Shown piece after piece: positions 1-9,822 of a stretch of DNA of 64,000 nucleotides. This DNA comes from Akkermansiaceae bacterium. Lineage in GTDB: Bacteria > Verrucomicrobiota > Verrucomicrobiia > Verrucomicrobiales > Akkermansiaceae. The translations under genes and the position numbers were made by a program. Below the pieces are notes generated by a model, which saw only the letters and a list, made by a program, of their open reading frames with translations, did not search any database and had not been told where the DNA came from. Numbering within the stretch: the first letter of the stretch is position 1; every line of letters begins with the position of its first letter. The stretch covers positions 1 through 64,000 of the forward strand of contig CAILVZ010000042.1 of NCBI GenBank assembly GCA_903837825.1. Reading direction: 5' to 3'.

Positions 1-362
1 CTCGTATCTTCTCCCATCTTACCAAGTGTAGACTCCTTAACCCTAAATGTTGTTATCTTCGAAATCTCCATCAATTTGATCTCACCACCCGCGCCTGCAT
101 CCTGAATCATTGTCTTATCACCAATATATACGTGAATCCCACGTACTAGGTTTGGATGTGTTACTACGGCACTTGGCGCAACAAATCCGCGTGGAGACAT
201 CCTCGCAAGGTTACTCCTCTGATGATACGGGGCTATTGAGCGCGACGCAATCCATCCACAGACCCGGCCAAGTCCACTTGGGCCAGCCATGCGTAACCAT
301 CCGCGAATCCATTGTTCATTGGATTGGCGGCGCAGGGTTCTGATTTGATTACACGTCAACAT
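1..362 (-). CDS. Hexapeptide-repeat acyltransferase, 3' part beyond window
   Basis: This is the N-terminal part of a left-handed beta-helix acyltransferase; the 3' end lies left of base 1. The minus strand stays open from an ATG at 362 to the window edge, about 120 codons. It reads through LRRQSNEQWIRGWLRMAGPS and then FVAPSAVVTHPNLVRGIHVY, which fits the usual start of sugar or polysaccharide O-acetyltransferases: a basic helical leader, then AP-SA-hP-l-G coils. An internal ATG at 290 is a possible later start, but the leader before it also fits the family. It lies 51 bp downstream of the GDSL esterase and is probably in the same polysaccharide operon, where it would acetylate the glycan. 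Family call is from motif memory; substrate unknown. Confidence 0.68.
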   Translation of the reverse strand, partial: MLTCNQIRTLRRQSNEQWIRGWLRMAGPSGLGRVCGWIASRSIAPYHQRSNLARMSPRGFVAPSAVVTHPNLVRGIHVYIGDKTMIQDAGAGGEIKLMEISKITTFRVKESTLGKMGEDT

Positions 363-413
363 GCGGGGATCGATAAATCGCAGGGTCAAGAAACGTGGGT
401 CTCCATGTTGTGG

Positions 414-2876
414 CTAATACCTGCTCACAGCCAAGCGAACGAAGAGCTTGCCATTCACCTCGAGAGATGCCGGAAAATATACTTTAACTAGCTCTGATCC
501 GCTGATTAGATCGTCTGTGGTCAGCACCGATTTAACCTTGGCATCCGTCCCAGCGTCTAGCCAAGGACCTCGAAGATCTAAGCTATATTCGACTTTTGTA
601 TGGACCTTTGAGTCTGATGCTGATGATAGCGTCCTTCTATATTGGAACAAGAAATACCGTGCGAGGCCGGACTTACCATCTGGATCAGCAATCACACGTG
701 TCCCTACAGGCAAGAGCCATTGATCATTACTCCTCGTAGGGTTGCCCCCAATTACATATTCAACAATATTTGGAATTGCGTCATTATCACTATCCTCTAA
801 ACCATTTGAAGAGATACCATTACGAATGGCCCATTCATTAAACGCCGGGAGATCTGTCTTTACGGAAATCTGGACATTGTCTAGAAGCATGTCACTTAAG
901 CGAGATCCTGGATTAACTAGATCGGCCGATCGATCTGTGAATGATAAATTGGTTGAGCTTCCATCAGCTATAAACTCAAACCTCCTAGAGGACCAAGTGG
1001 CGGATCCTTCTTGCCCGATTAGAGAAACTGGATTTGAAAGTATTAGATTATTTCCTTGCACTTTTACCCATAGTTGTTGCTGGCGCGGCGCCCACGTCTC
1101 ACTCACCACGATTCCAGTATCGAAAGTGAGGACATAAGTCAGACCAGGTACAGTTGCAAAAGACTGTGAGATGCTTCCGCCAAATGCGTCTGATCCAGGA
1201 TTAAAGAAGGCCACCCTTTCCCCAGCCGTAGCTGATAGTCTTGAATTCCATGAAGTGCCAAGCCCAACAGGACTTCCAGTCACTTGCCATCCATCGAGAT
1301 TGCAGCCGGCAGCCGGCCCGCCCACGAGGGCACCATTTTCAAAGCTTCCATTGCTTAGGGTTGCCGAATCAGCCGGTACCACACAGATTGATACAACCGC
1401 AGGGGTCGAACACATGATGCCGTTTCCCACAACAAATGCAAAACTATCGTTTCCCGTATACCCCGGTTCCGGGGTATAGGCAAGATCGTCTCCCGCTGAT
1501 GATAGGGTACCATGGCTTGGCTTCATTGATATCGTGAAGTTTTCTGGTCGGACGGACGAACCTAAATCCCCACCAAGTTTGATACCAAACGCCATCCCGG
1601 TTTTGACAGTAATTGCTTGGGGATATGCCACAAATCTTGGATCATTTGGAGATACGATAAGATGCACATTATCAAGCAGAAGGTCGCAATATTGAGCCGT
1701 AGGGCCGACAAGATTTCGCGATTTGTCAGAAAATTTTAGCGTTGTGCTGTCGGAATCAGCTGTGAAGTAGAATTTCTGGGGGAACCACTGCGCCTTACCT
1801 TCCGCTCCATAGAGGGTCACGTCATTCGTAAATAACTCAGACGAACCTCGAACCAGAACACCCAGCATTTGCTGTCTAGGCGCCCAACTCTCACTAACAA
1901 CAATGCCAGCATCGAATGAAAGTTGGTAGATTGTGCCAGGGACAGTGCGGAAGGACTGAAAGATACTGCCATCGTAAGAATCTCCGCCTCCATTAAAAAA
2001 GAGGATCTTCGACCCCTCGGTCGTGGACAAGACTGGATTCCATGATGTCGTCCATTCTGACGGGGTTCCAGAGGCTAACCAACCATCAACCGCATAGGGA
2101 CCAAAGGAGAGATTGGATGTTGGGTTCGACTGTGCTGACTCAAATCCACCATTGACAAGGATCTCAACGGGCTCAGTTAAAAGGCCTCCTGTAGCCTGCT
2201 TGATCGCCCGATACCACGCGACAGCCATCTTGTTGTATCCATAGATCGTAGGGTGGACGCGGTCTGTTGTTAGGTCACTTCCCAGTAGCGCAGAATGAAG
2301 GTCAGCGATGGCGACATGCCGCCCTAGGGCAATCTCATCGTTTACAAGGGCCTGGAGATCGTCACGACTAAATTCATTTTGCAGATCAGCATGGCAATCA
2401 GTTCTCAAAAGAAGGTTAGAAACAAGGATTACAGAGTTGGGGCTCTGAGTGGAGATTTGTTCGATCAGGGCCTTCAGCTGAATGCTCACAGCGATGGGCT
2501 GATCGCCATTCCAAAAATTGTTCGTGCCGATGTCCAAGAGAATGATGTCTGGCGAAGGAACCTTCGTAAAGACATCGACGATATTACTCCGAAGGATTTC
2601 GATCGTCGCGCCAGGATAGCCTTGGTGGTCTCGATCAGGCAATGTCCCATTGTTTTGCGGATCAGACAAGGTGCCAACAAAGTCTACCGCAACTCCGCCG
2701 AGAGTAAGTAGATCATAGAGCTTTGATCGGTAGCCGCCGAAAACTGGAGACCCACTACAACATCCTTGGGTTATCGAGTCTCCCAATGGCATGATACGTA
2801 ACACAGGCTGCTTGCCATGACATGGACTAGCAATAATGCTAAGGAATGCGAATAAATATGTAAGTTGCTTTTTCAT
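414..2876 (-). CDS. Secreted SGNH/GDSL esterase with two beta-sandwich modules
   Basis: An exported hydrolase of 820 residues. A signal peptide covers about residues 1-21. The SGNH domain (about 25-235) has block I GDSITQG with nucleophile Ser34, GTNN at 117-120 and the Asp205/His208 pair in DRVHP. Two copies of one beta-sandwich module follow (about 240-408 and 508-670), each with a NGxFE start, a GIVVSExWAPRQQ core and a LLLDNV end. A cadherin-like Ig domain separates them. The C-terminus carries the DSDNDAIPNIVEY-type segment common in verrucomicrobial secreted proteins. Lying inside the glycan locus, it may remove acetyl or other esters from the polysaccharide; this is inference. It ends with TAG. 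Confidence 0.85.
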   Translation of the reverse strand: MKKQLTYLFAFLSIIASPCHGKQPVLRIMPLGDSITQGCCSGSPVFGGYRSKLYDLLTLGGVAVDFVGTLSDPQNNGTLPDRDHQGYPGATIEILRSNIVDVFTKVPSPDIILLDIGTNNFWNGDQPIAVSIQLKALIEQISTQSPNSVILVSNLLLRTDCHADLQNEFSRDDLQALVNDEIALGRHVAIADLHSALLGSDLTTDRVHPTIYGYNKMAVAWYRAIKQATGGLLTEPVEILVNGGFESAQSNPTSNLSFGPYAVDGWLASGTPSEWTTSWNPVLSTTEGSKILFFNGGGDSYDGSIFQSFRTVPGTIYQLSFDAGIVVSESWAPRQQMLGVLVRGSSELFTNDVTLYGAEGKAQWFPQKFYFTADSDSTTLKFSDKSRNLVGPTAQYCDLLLDNVHLIVSPNDPRFVAYPQAITVKTGMAFGIKLGGDLGSSVRPENFTISMKPSHGTLSSAGDDLAYTPEPGYTGNDSFAFVVGNGIMCSTPAVVSICVVPADSATLSNGSFENGALVGGPAAGCNLDGWQVTGSPVGLGTSWNSRLSATAGERVAFFNPGSDAFGGSISQSFATVPGLTYVLTFDTGIVVSETWAPRQQQLWVKVQGNNLILSNPVSLIGQEGSATWSSRRFEFIADGSSTNLSFTDRSADLVNPGSRLSDMLLDNVQISVKTDLPAFNEWAIRNGISSNGLEDSDNDAIPNIVEYVIGGNPTRSNDQWLLPVGTRVIADPDGKSGLARYFLFQYRRTLSSASDSKVHTKVEYSLDLRGPWLDAGTDAKVKSVLTTDDLISGSELVKVYFPASLEVNGKLFVRLAVSRY

Positions 2877-2908
2877 TTTTACCTAATTACTATATTACTT
2901 TAAATATC

Positions 2909-3889
2909 TTAATACTTTGAGAATAATTTGGATTCCATAATGCCAGCGAATCGCCTTGCAAGTTGAGCGGCCCCACGTCTTCCAACCCGATGGACTTTAC
3001 CAAGAATACCTGGCCGACTGCTGGATCCGATGATCTTTCGTTGCACAATGGTATCCAACCGCGGGTTTGCAATGCGCTGGACCGGATGAATCAACGGAAT
3101 ACTAATGCAACCTGTTGCAAGATTTGCTAATCGACTATTGCTATCAAACGTGTGTGTTGCATCTAGGCCGCATCCGCAATTCGATATCAGGTTCTGACGA
3201 GGGATAAGCGCGTGCCCCCCGCGTGACCAACATGCAAGCGCCCACTGGTAATCCCAATAAGAAACATCACCAGCCCTACGATGCGCATCGGCAAGCATCG
3301 CAGAGAACTCACTTGCCATCCGAGGGTGCGAGATTGCATTTCGCAGGACATTGCTGCCTTCAAGATATGGCCAATCTCGGACTGCCAGGTCATGATATCT
3401 CCACGCTCGGCGCCAGGTCGCCCAACCCCAGCAGGAAACTACTTTAGAGAAACTATAGCTGCTTGTGATTGGCAGGGGTTCGCTTGAGAAGTTTGTGCCG
3501 TTGATATGCATCACGCTAGGATCATCAAAGTACCTCTCCAATGTCTCCTCGCAAAAAGTGAAGAATGATGGGTCTGGAAGGCAGTCATCCTCAAGAATGA
3601 TTGCCCGGTCAACTTGACTAAAAACCCAGTCGATCCCAGAGGCTGGGCGAAAACCACAACCTAGGTTAGAGTCAGAAAAGGAGCGCCGGATGTCACACGG
3701 CCAATCAATTTGGTCTATAAGACTCCTAGTCGCTGCACATGCCGCATCTTCGCCACTAAACCCAGGGCGTGGACCATCGGCCACCACAAATAGATTCCGT
3801 GGTTTTACGACTGACAGGACATCCAATAACCTCCGTGTATGCTCAGGTCTCCGAAAAATGATCAAGCATACAGGTGTATCCATAGGCAT
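2909..3889 (-). CDS. HlpA-like glycosyltransferase (GT2-related fold)
   Basis: A cytoplasmic sugar transferase of 326 residues, related to the proteins often annotated as hemolytic protein HlpA-like. The N-terminus has a nucleotide-sugar fold (PVCLIIFRRPEHTRRLLDVL), VVADGPRPG, and the acidic metal-binding motif ILEDDCLPDPSFF near residue 100. CWGWATWRRAW in the middle is typical of this family. Two Met codons (3889 and 3883) could start it; the first is kept. It follows the Wzt ATPase by 69 bp in the same direction and probably adds one residue to the exported glycan. Donor and acceptor sugars cannot be told. Confidence 0.78.
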   Translation of the reverse strand: MPMDTPVCLIIFRRPEHTRRLLDVLSVVKPRNLFVVADGPRPGFSGEDAACAATRSLIDQIDWPCDIRRSFSDSNLGCGFRPASGIDWVFSQVDRAIILEDDCLPDPSFFTFCEETLERYFDDPSVMHINGTNFSSEPLPITSSYSFSKVVSCWGWATWRRAWRYHDLAVRDWPYLEGSNVLRNAISHPRMASEFSAMLADAHRRAGDVSYWDYQWALACWSRGGHALIPRQNLISNCGCGLDATHTFDSNSRLANLATGCISIPLIHPVQRIANPRLDTIVQRKIIGSSSRPGILGKVHRVGRRGAAQLARRFAGIMESKLFSKY

Positions 3890-3958
3890 CGGTTATCTCG
3901 CTTATGATCGGCCCGCTGAATCGAGGCTATTTATCGAGCGTTAACACCCGCAAAGAGG

Positions 3959-5266
3959 CTAAGAAGCCAACGACCCCCGTCGCATATCCGGCGGACTCAC
4001 GCGCCTCCATGCATGCTCAACTAGGACACACTTCCCCGCCCAACCTTCGTGGTAGCTTTTGCCGCATCCGTAGAAATCACCGTCTAAAACGTGGACTGAT
4101 GCCGCGTCCTCGACCCAGTCCTGTGTGCAAGCACCACCACTCGCAATGTAGCTTGTTAATTGATAGGTACCCATCGTTAGCGGCCATCGATTCACAACAA
4201 ACTCGATCTCGCCATCGCCGCTCAATTTCATCAAACTCTTGTCCACTAGGTCAGTTGACAGCACCAAAACCGGCGCAAGGTCTTTCACGACTGCAATGCT
4301 TATCCTGCAGTCCCTCAATTCTGCCGCTGGGTTGGCGGTGAATGCGACGCGAATCCGAACCGTAGCACCAGAAAAAACCTCAGATACGAGAGCCCCGGAA
4401 CTATCCACAAAATAGACCGAATTCACCCTCGCATCACCGACTCCTTGGCGATCCACCCGATCGACCAATGATGCATGCGACAGCTTTCTAGAACTTGCTG
4501 CATAGAAATCCAACGCATCCGTGGTTTTCCCATCGAAACCAATCTTGCCGCCTTCGAGTAAGATGCATCTTCCGCATAGATTTTGTATAACGCCGGTTTG
4601 GTGGCTAACAAAGAGAACAGTCCTTCCTCCTTTTTTCGACGCCTCTTCCATTTTGCCTAAGCACTTTTTCTGAAAAGCCGCATCGCCAACCGCAAGAATC
4701 TCATCAACAATCAGAACATCTGGGTCTAAATGGGCGGCAACTGAAAATGCAAGCCTAACGTACATTCCGCTACTGTAACGTTTTACGGGGGTATCAATAA
4801 ATTGCTCAATCTCAGAAAATTCAACAATTTCGTCAAATTTCTTTTTTATCTCAGCTCGTCGCATTCCAAGTATCGCTCCATTAAGATAAATATTTTCTCT
4901 GCCACTTAACTCTGGATGGAAGCCAGTTCCGACCTCAAGCAGGCTTGCCACCCGTCCTCGAAGCCGCACCCTGCCTGTTGATGGCTCAGTGATACGACTC
5001 AAAATCTTTAGCAAAGTGGATTTGCCAGCTCCATTCCGTCCGATAACCCCAACAACCTCACCCTCCTCGATCGAAAAGCTGAGGTCGCGCAATGCCCAAA
5101 ATTGCGCGTCCCTTGTTCCCAATTCTATTGTTGAGCCAAGCCTCCTCTTAAATGGTGAACGTAGCATATAATCGAGCTTATGCCTGAGCCCATCACCGTG
5201 GAATCTTCCATCCCCTAATTGATAGCGCTTTGAGACATTCTCAATGCATATGATTTTATTGCTCAT
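3959..5266 (-). CDS. wzt: Polysaccharide ABC exporter ATPase with Wzt C-terminal domain
   Basis: The ATP-binding subunit of a glycan exporter, 435 residues. Walker A is GRNGAGKST at 76-84, the signature is YSSGM at 164-168, Walker B is DVLIVDE at 183-189 and the switch His is about 222. After the nucleotide-binding domain there is a beta-sandwich of about 150 residues (265-420), matching the Wzt/TagH extension that in ABC-dependent O-antigen systems reads the glycan terminus. It is 17 bp downstream of the permease gene, so the pair forms one transporter. The extension suggests a capped or modified chain end is recognised. Confidence 0.9.
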   Translation of the reverse strand: MSNKIICIENVSKRYQLGDGRFHGDGLRHKLDYMLRSPFKRRLGSTIELGTRDAQFWALRDLSFSIEEGEVVGVIGRNGAGKSTLLKILSRITEPSTGRVRLRGRVASLLEVGTGFHPELSGRENIYLNGAILGMRRAEIKKKFDEIVEFSEIEQFIDTPVKRYSSGMYVRLAFSVAAHLDPDVLIVDEILAVGDAAFQKKCLGKMEEASKKGGRTVLFVSHQTGVIQNLCGRCILLEGGKIGFDGKTTDALDFYAASSRKLSHASLVDRVDRQGVGDARVNSVYFVDSSGALVSEVFSGATVRIRVAFTANPAAELRDCRISIAVVKDLAPVLVLSTDLVDKSLMKLSGDGEIEFVVNRWPLTMGTYQLTSYIASGGACTQDWVEDAASVHVLDGDFYGCGKSYHEGWAGKCVLVEHAWRRVSPPDMRRGSLAS

Positions 5267-5283
5267 AGTAATAAAAAATAAAC

Positions 5284-6096
5284 TTAAATCATATCCGCAA
5301 ACGTCTTCTCAGTAGAGCGGAAGTAACGGATTCCCGAGGCAATAATAATAATAATCATAACTGTAGTGAAAATTAAGCTTGGCATAAATGGCGCCTCTCC
5401 TCCCAAGATTGACCACCTAAATCCATCTATTACGCACACCATCGGGTTCAACGAGTATATTATCCTCCACTTTTCAGGTATAACTTTGCTGGAAAAGCCT
5501 ACTGGTGATACATACAATCCGAATTGAACCACAAATGGAATAATATAACGAAAGTCTCGGTATTTTACCATGAGAGATGAGACCCAAAGTCCGGCACCCA
5601 GCGCGGTCCCAATTGCTAGCATTACAAAGATCGGCAAACATAGAAATGATCGATGAATCGAACATCCATAAAATCCCATAAGACATAGAAGGAGAAAAAA
5701 GGAGATCAAGAAATCTACTAGACTTGTTATTACGCTACTCACTGGGATAATCATGCGCGGAAAATAGATCTTCGAGATCATTCCTGAGTTTGCAATAAGG
5801 CTGCTGCCAGAATCCGAAAAAGCCCCGGCAAAGAACTGCCATGGCAACATCGCGGAGAAGACTAGTACAGGGTAGGGATCCGAGCCAGATGGCATCTTGG
5901 CCACCCAACCAAATACAACCGTCAACACTAGCATCGTCAGCAGAGGCCTAATCACCGCCCAACTAACGCCAATAGCTGTCTGCTTGTATCTAACAAGAAT
6001 GTCTCGCCACGCCAGGAACACAAGTAGCTCGCGATAGCGCCAGAGATCACGCCAGTACTGCCGTTCAATCTTCCCTTTTTCGATGACTATTTCCAT
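5284..6096 (-). CDS. wzm: Polysaccharide ABC exporter permease (Wzm type)
   Basis: An inner-membrane ABC-2 permease of 270 residues, the usual size for Wzm/KpsM/TagG. The N-terminus has the typical amphipathic lead-in WRYRELLVFLAWRDILVRYK followed by six predicted membrane spans and a conserved SPVGFSSKVIPEKW segment before the last spans. Together with the ATPase just downstream it would move undecaprenyl-linked glycan to the periplasm. Its presence beside a Wzc-type protein and an O-antigen ligase/polymerase is unusual and is discussed as a finding. Confidence 0.9.
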   Translation of the reverse strand: MEIVIEKGKIERQYWRDLWRYRELLVFLAWRDILVRYKQTAIGVSWAVIRPLLTMLVLTVVFGWVAKMPSGSDPYPVLVFSAMLPWQFFAGAFSDSGSSLIANSGMISKIYFPRMIIPVSSVITSLVDFLISFFLLLCLMGFYGCSIHRSFLCLPIFVMLAIGTALGAGLWVSSLMVKYRDFRYIIPFVVQFGLYVSPVGFSSKVIPEKWRIIYSLNPMVCVIDGFRWSILGGEAPFMPSLIFTTVMIIIIIASGIRYFRSTEKTFADMI

Positions 6097-6137
6097 ATTA
6101 TAAGGTATTCTAGCTCCGGAAAATCACCCATTGCCGT

Positions 6138-7088
6138 TCATGCACCTATCCCTGGTAAAAGGGTTGGTGCGCATTTTACCCGCGGCCAACATAGTCGGCG
6201 ACGATTCAATTTCTGATGAAACCGTAGTGCCGCCAGCCTGAGTCTTGCAACCCACCGCTTAACCTGGGTGCAATCACGAATTGAGGTAAGACAGAGAACC
6301 TCGATATTTGCCTCAAGAAGACACCTGCTGATCAGCGACAAAAGCGCCCGTTCGGAATCTGGCACCCACCTCACACAACGGCTGATGACTTGCTGCCAGG
6401 CAATCGCGTGGCACAGTTGATCACGCATCGCCGTCACGCCAATCCCCAATGTCTCGTTATATTTTTTTACTAACTGCCTTTCGTCGAATCCCCATGGCCC
6501 TAGGCAGGCAAGTCTGAACGCAAGGTCATGATCTTCAAGGAGCTTGAGATCTTCGCAGAATCCACCTACCGCCTCAAATGCTGAGCGCCATATGAGGGCA
6601 ACCTGATTGAATAAGACAAATCTCGTCGCAATGACCAGCTCGGGGTTCGTCCAATACCCACGCTCTAAACTGCAGTCGACCCCAGCAACGCTAAACGAGG
6701 TAGTTTGAGAACCATCTGGATCGATGATCAGGGCATCGCAAATACAGCAAGGCACCTGTTCGCCACTGCGCAGCAGAAGATCAACTTGGATCGCAATTTT
6801 GTCTGATTCCCAACAATCATCCGAATCAAGAAACGAGAGGAATTTCCCCGTGGCCAACCTTGCCCCAGTGTTCCTCGCGGCAGACGGTCCCGACTGTTGC
6901 TGAGAGATCCAGCGGATCCTCTCTCCGTAGGATCCGAGGATTGACGCGGTATCGTCCGTCGAGCCATCATCTACGACAATCAATTCTAGATTGGGGTAGG
7001 TTTGATTCAATACGCTACGAATTGCCCGACATAGTGTGCTGGATCTATTGTAGGTTGGAATAATGACTGAGACCAAGGGTTTTTGCAT
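6138..7088 (-). CDS. GT2 glycosyltransferase
   Basis: A GT-A fold glycosyltransferase of 316 residues. It opens with VSVIIPTYNRSSTLCRAIRS, then VVDDGSTDDT (around 38-47) and the metal-binding FLDSDDCW motif (around 87-94), all GT2 hallmarks. The C-terminal 80 residues are basic and amphipathic and may sit on the membrane. It is 41 bp upstream of the Wzm gene in the same direction. Acceptor and donor sugars cannot be inferred. Confidence 0.88.
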   Translation of the reverse strand: MQKPLVSVIIPTYNRSSTLCRAIRSVLNQTYPNLELIVVDDGSTDDTASILGSYGERIRWISQQQSGPSAARNTGARLATGKFLSFLDSDDCWESDKIAIQVDLLLRSGEQVPCCICDALIIDPDGSQTTSFSVAGVDCSLERGYWTNPELVIATRFVLFNQVALIWRSAFEAVGGFCEDLKLLEDHDLAFRLACLGPWGFDERQLVKKYNETLGIGVTAMRDQLCHAIAWQQVISRCVRWVPDSERALLSLISRCLLEANIEVLCLTSIRDCTQVKRWVARLRLAALRFHQKLNRRRLCWPRVKCAPTLLPGIGA

Positions 7089-7132
7089 TCTAGTTTGTCA
7101 GTTAATCTGGTTCATGAAACGCAGTATACTCT

Positions 7133-8491
7133 TTATATTGCAATCGTGTTTCCATGACGATATCTCGATTCGCTATCCCAATTGGCCTGGGGCGGCGTGT
7201 CACCGGAAGCCATATTCGATGTGGGACCATAATCTGATGAGTAAGTTGAACTTAGGATCGCAATGCACAGCCAAAGGTAAATGATCGATTGATCAAAATA
7301 GGCAACCGATAGTCCTGTGATCGCATGTGCAAACAATGCGCATCCAATACACCAGACAAAGAATGCCACGGTGATATCCTCAGCCTCGAATCGCTTACAT
7401 GCATTTCCAACCCAGCAAAACGATGTCCACATAATCCATATAAACATTGTCATTCCGAGCAAACCCGCCGTTACTCCAAACCCAATGTAAACGTTAGTGA
7501 TATCAGTATGATGTGGATCTAAAGCGAAACCCTGATTCGGCATCCAGTGCCTTGTCTCATCGGTTCCGAATGCCCACCATTCAGAAATGTGCCTGAAGGT
7601 TTGATCAATGAGGTACGACCGGTGCCACCCAGTGCTTCCGCCAGAGATATCGATCTTTGAGATTAAATAATATGGTGGCTTTGACATTGTCAGCATCAGC
7701 ATAAGATACAGAGCGACTGCGATTTTTTGCAGCGCTGGTACGTATCTACGAAACCTAAATAAAGAGGTCGCGCCCAACCCAGCAAGGGCGCTCATCACGG
7801 GTCCGCTTGATGCGCTGGCGAACGTTATTACTAGACAGGCGATGATCCCAAGGACAGCAGCAGTGCTACGGCGTCTTATAATTCCGATGAACAGGGGTAT
7901 GCAGGTTGCGCCTACCGTACCCGCAAGAATCGGATGCCTGAAGGGGCCTTGTGCTCGTAACGAGCCCTCGCGGATCAGAACATGATTAGGCACCCCTCCA
8001 AATGAGGCAAACAGGTTTCGTCCCGTAATTTTTTCAGATAGCATCTCTACGGCGATTGGCACTAGTAACAATGCGACCACGCGAAGCACATCGGTCACTT
8101 CATCCAAGTTTGTACACCATATCCGAATTAGATAATAGAAGAGGAGCTGATTGAATACGATCCCGCAAGCATATACAACTCCAGCACGCGCCTGGTCATG
8201 GAAAAAACTCGACGCGATAACCCACATGCCCCATACGATCATCAAGATATCGAGACGGTTTAACTTGCCCGGTACTCGCTCGTATTTCGTGAGGATCCGA
8301 GCAAAACCGACAAGAAGGAGCATTCGATAAATGGGCAGCGAGACCGGGCCAACCTTGATTCCTTGAGCCATCGTCATGTAGGTGCATCCAACTAAGAGAG
8401 GTACGACTGCCCACCTACGTGGCACGATGAGAAGCGCCCCTGCAACGCCAGCAAAAAATATAATAGCCGCTAGGTTCATCCGTTTCGTCAA
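7133..8491 (-). CDS. O-antigen ligase/polymerase-family membrane protein
   Basis: A polytopic protein of 452 residues with about eleven hydrophobic segments. A long extracytoplasmic loop contains GGSTGWHRSYLIDQTFRHI and WWAFGTDETRHWMP, the sort of G-HR...W..G arrangement seen in the Wzy_C/O-antigen ligase family (WaaL and Wzy-like proteins). It may polymerise repeat units or ligate the chain to an acceptor; sequence alone does not separate these. It lies between the WecE-like aminotransferase and a GT2 gene. A polymerase would not normally be needed by a pure ABC-dependent system. Confidence 0.75.
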   Translation of the reverse strand: MTKRMNLAAIIFFAGVAGALLIVPRRWAVVPLLVGCTYMTMAQGIKVGPVSLPIYRMLLLVGFARILTKYERVPGKLNRLDILMIVWGMWVIASSFFHDQARAGVVYACGIVFNQLLFYYLIRIWCTNLDEVTDVLRVVALLLVPIAVEMLSEKITGRNLFASFGGVPNHVLIREGSLRAQGPFRHPILAGTVGATCIPLFIGIIRRRSTAAVLGIIACLVITFASASSGPVMSALAGLGATSLFRFRRYVPALQKIAVALYLMLMLTMSKPPYYLISKIDISGGSTGWHRSYLIDQTFRHISEWWAFGTDETRHWMPNQGFALDPHHTDITNVYIGFGVTAGLLGMTMFIWIMWTSFCWVGNACKRFEAEDITVAFFVWCIGCALFAHAITGLSVAYFDQSIIYLWLCIAILSSTYSSDYGPTSNMASGDTPPQANWDSESRYRHGNTIAI

Positions 8492-8557
8492 AAATTGGAT
8501 ATCGAGACGATTGTAATTACCTACGAACTGTGCTGTTTGTTGTGGTTGCGCCGAGTC

Positions 8558-9721
8558 TCAACCAATTTCAAAGGACATTACACCATCAATTACCCTATTA
8601 ATCTCAGACTTTGTGATGCTGTTATAGAATGGGAGGCGTATGATTCGATCGCTTATCGATTCTGCAACTGGACAGTCTCCAGCCCTTGACCCAAATTTTG
8701 CACCCATACTCGAGAGGTGCAATGGCAGGTAATGAAATGGGCTCGTTATCCTTAAACACTTTAGGTGTTTTATTAGATCCTGCCTCGCATCTAATGATGG
8801 CATTAGCAAATAATACATGTGATATGCCTGCTCGCAATGCATTGGAACATGCGGTTGTTCTACCCCGCATTCGACGGCCCATTCTCTAAGGGAATTATCA
8901 TAAACATTCCACGAGTATTCACGAATCGCCTGAATCTCGTGAAATGTTTCAAACTGCGCATATAGGTATGCCGCAAGCAAGTCTGAAGGAAGGTGGCTTG
9001 ATCCGATATCAACCCAAGTATATTTATCAACCAATCCTCTAAAGAATCGATTTCGATTAGTTCCCTTTTCCCGTATGATCTCTGCCCTCTCGGTGAAATC
9101 TTCGTCGTTAATAAGAAGTGCACCGCCTTCACCACAGTTGAAATTCTTAGTTTCGTGAAAACTTTGTGTCGCCATCGCTCCAATCGCTCCGAGATTTCGG
9201 CCTTTGTATTTACCAAATAGGCCATGCGCGTTGTCTTCCACAACGGGAATTCCATTTCGATTCGCCACACTCATGATGTGGTCCATTTCACACGCAACCC
9301 CAGCATAGTGAACTGGGACAATTGCCTTGGTCTGGCCGCTTATGAGGTCCTCTAGGCATTTTTCATCAAGATTTAACGTATCGGGCTTTACATCGCAGAA
9401 TACAGGCTTTGCGCCACGAAGTACGAATGCGTTTGCAGTCGAGACAAAGGTGAATGATGGAAGGATTACCTCATCGCCTGGCTGGATGTTCAACAGCACC
9501 GCTGCCATCTCCAATGCATCTGTGCACGAGGTCGTTAACAATGCTCTGGCAACCCCGATTTCCTGCTCGAGGAAACCTTGGCATCTTTTGGTAAATGAAC
9601 CATCCCCACAAGTATGCGAATTATCAACCGCTATTTGCATATATGCAAATGAGTTTTTTGCCGCATATGGGCGATTGAATTCTATAAGCTCAGTTGCGCT
9701 AGCATCCTGAATTGTGTCCAT
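8558..9721 (-). CDS. wecE: WecE-like dTDP-4-oxo-sugar aminotransferase
   Basis: A PLP-dependent DegT/DnrJ/EryC1 aminotransferase of 387 residues. GSFTKRCQGFLEQEIGVARA and LLTTSCTDALEMAA near the N-terminus, PVHYAGVACEMD, VEDNAHGLFGKYKG and the PLP-binding SFHETKN (Lys192) closely match WecE/RffA, which makes dTDP-4-amino-4,6-dideoxygalactose. The product would be an amino-deoxyhexose, often N-acetylated later (Fuc4NAc). No acetyltransferase of the WecD type or dTDP-glucose enzymes are seen here, so precursors must come from elsewhere. The WecE rather than FdtB or other sub-family call is from motif resemblance. Confidence 0.82.
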   Translation of the reverse strand: MDTIQDASATELIEFNRPYAAKNSFAYMQIAVDNSHTCGDGSFTKRCQGFLEQEIGVARALLTTSCTDALEMAAVLLNIQPGDEVILPSFTFVSTANAFVLRGAKPVFCDVKPDTLNLDEKCLEDLISGQTKAIVPVHYAGVACEMDHIMSVANRNGIPVVEDNAHGLFGKYKGRNLGAIGAMATQSFHETKNFNCGEGGALLINDEDFTERAEIIREKGTNRNRFFRGLVDKYTWVDIGSSHLPSDLLAAYLYAQFETFHEIQAIREYSWNVYDNSLREWAVECGVEQPHVPMHCEQAYHMYYLLMPSLDARQDLIKHLKCLRITSPFHYLPLHLSSMGAKFGSRAGDCPVAESISDRIIRLPFYNSITKSEINRVIDGVMSFEIG

Positions 9722-9822
9722 AATATTTTAGATGGATAAATTGTGTCAATGTTGATGGTGTATCCTAGGGCATGCGCATGGGCGGACCCTGAGTCATCGA
9801 GGACGTTGAACCTCATCGATCG

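Noticed and set aside
110-343. A 77-codon plus-strand frame near the left edge
   Set aside because: The minus strand there encodes a convincing acyltransferase N-terminus; the plus frame has no family resemblance.
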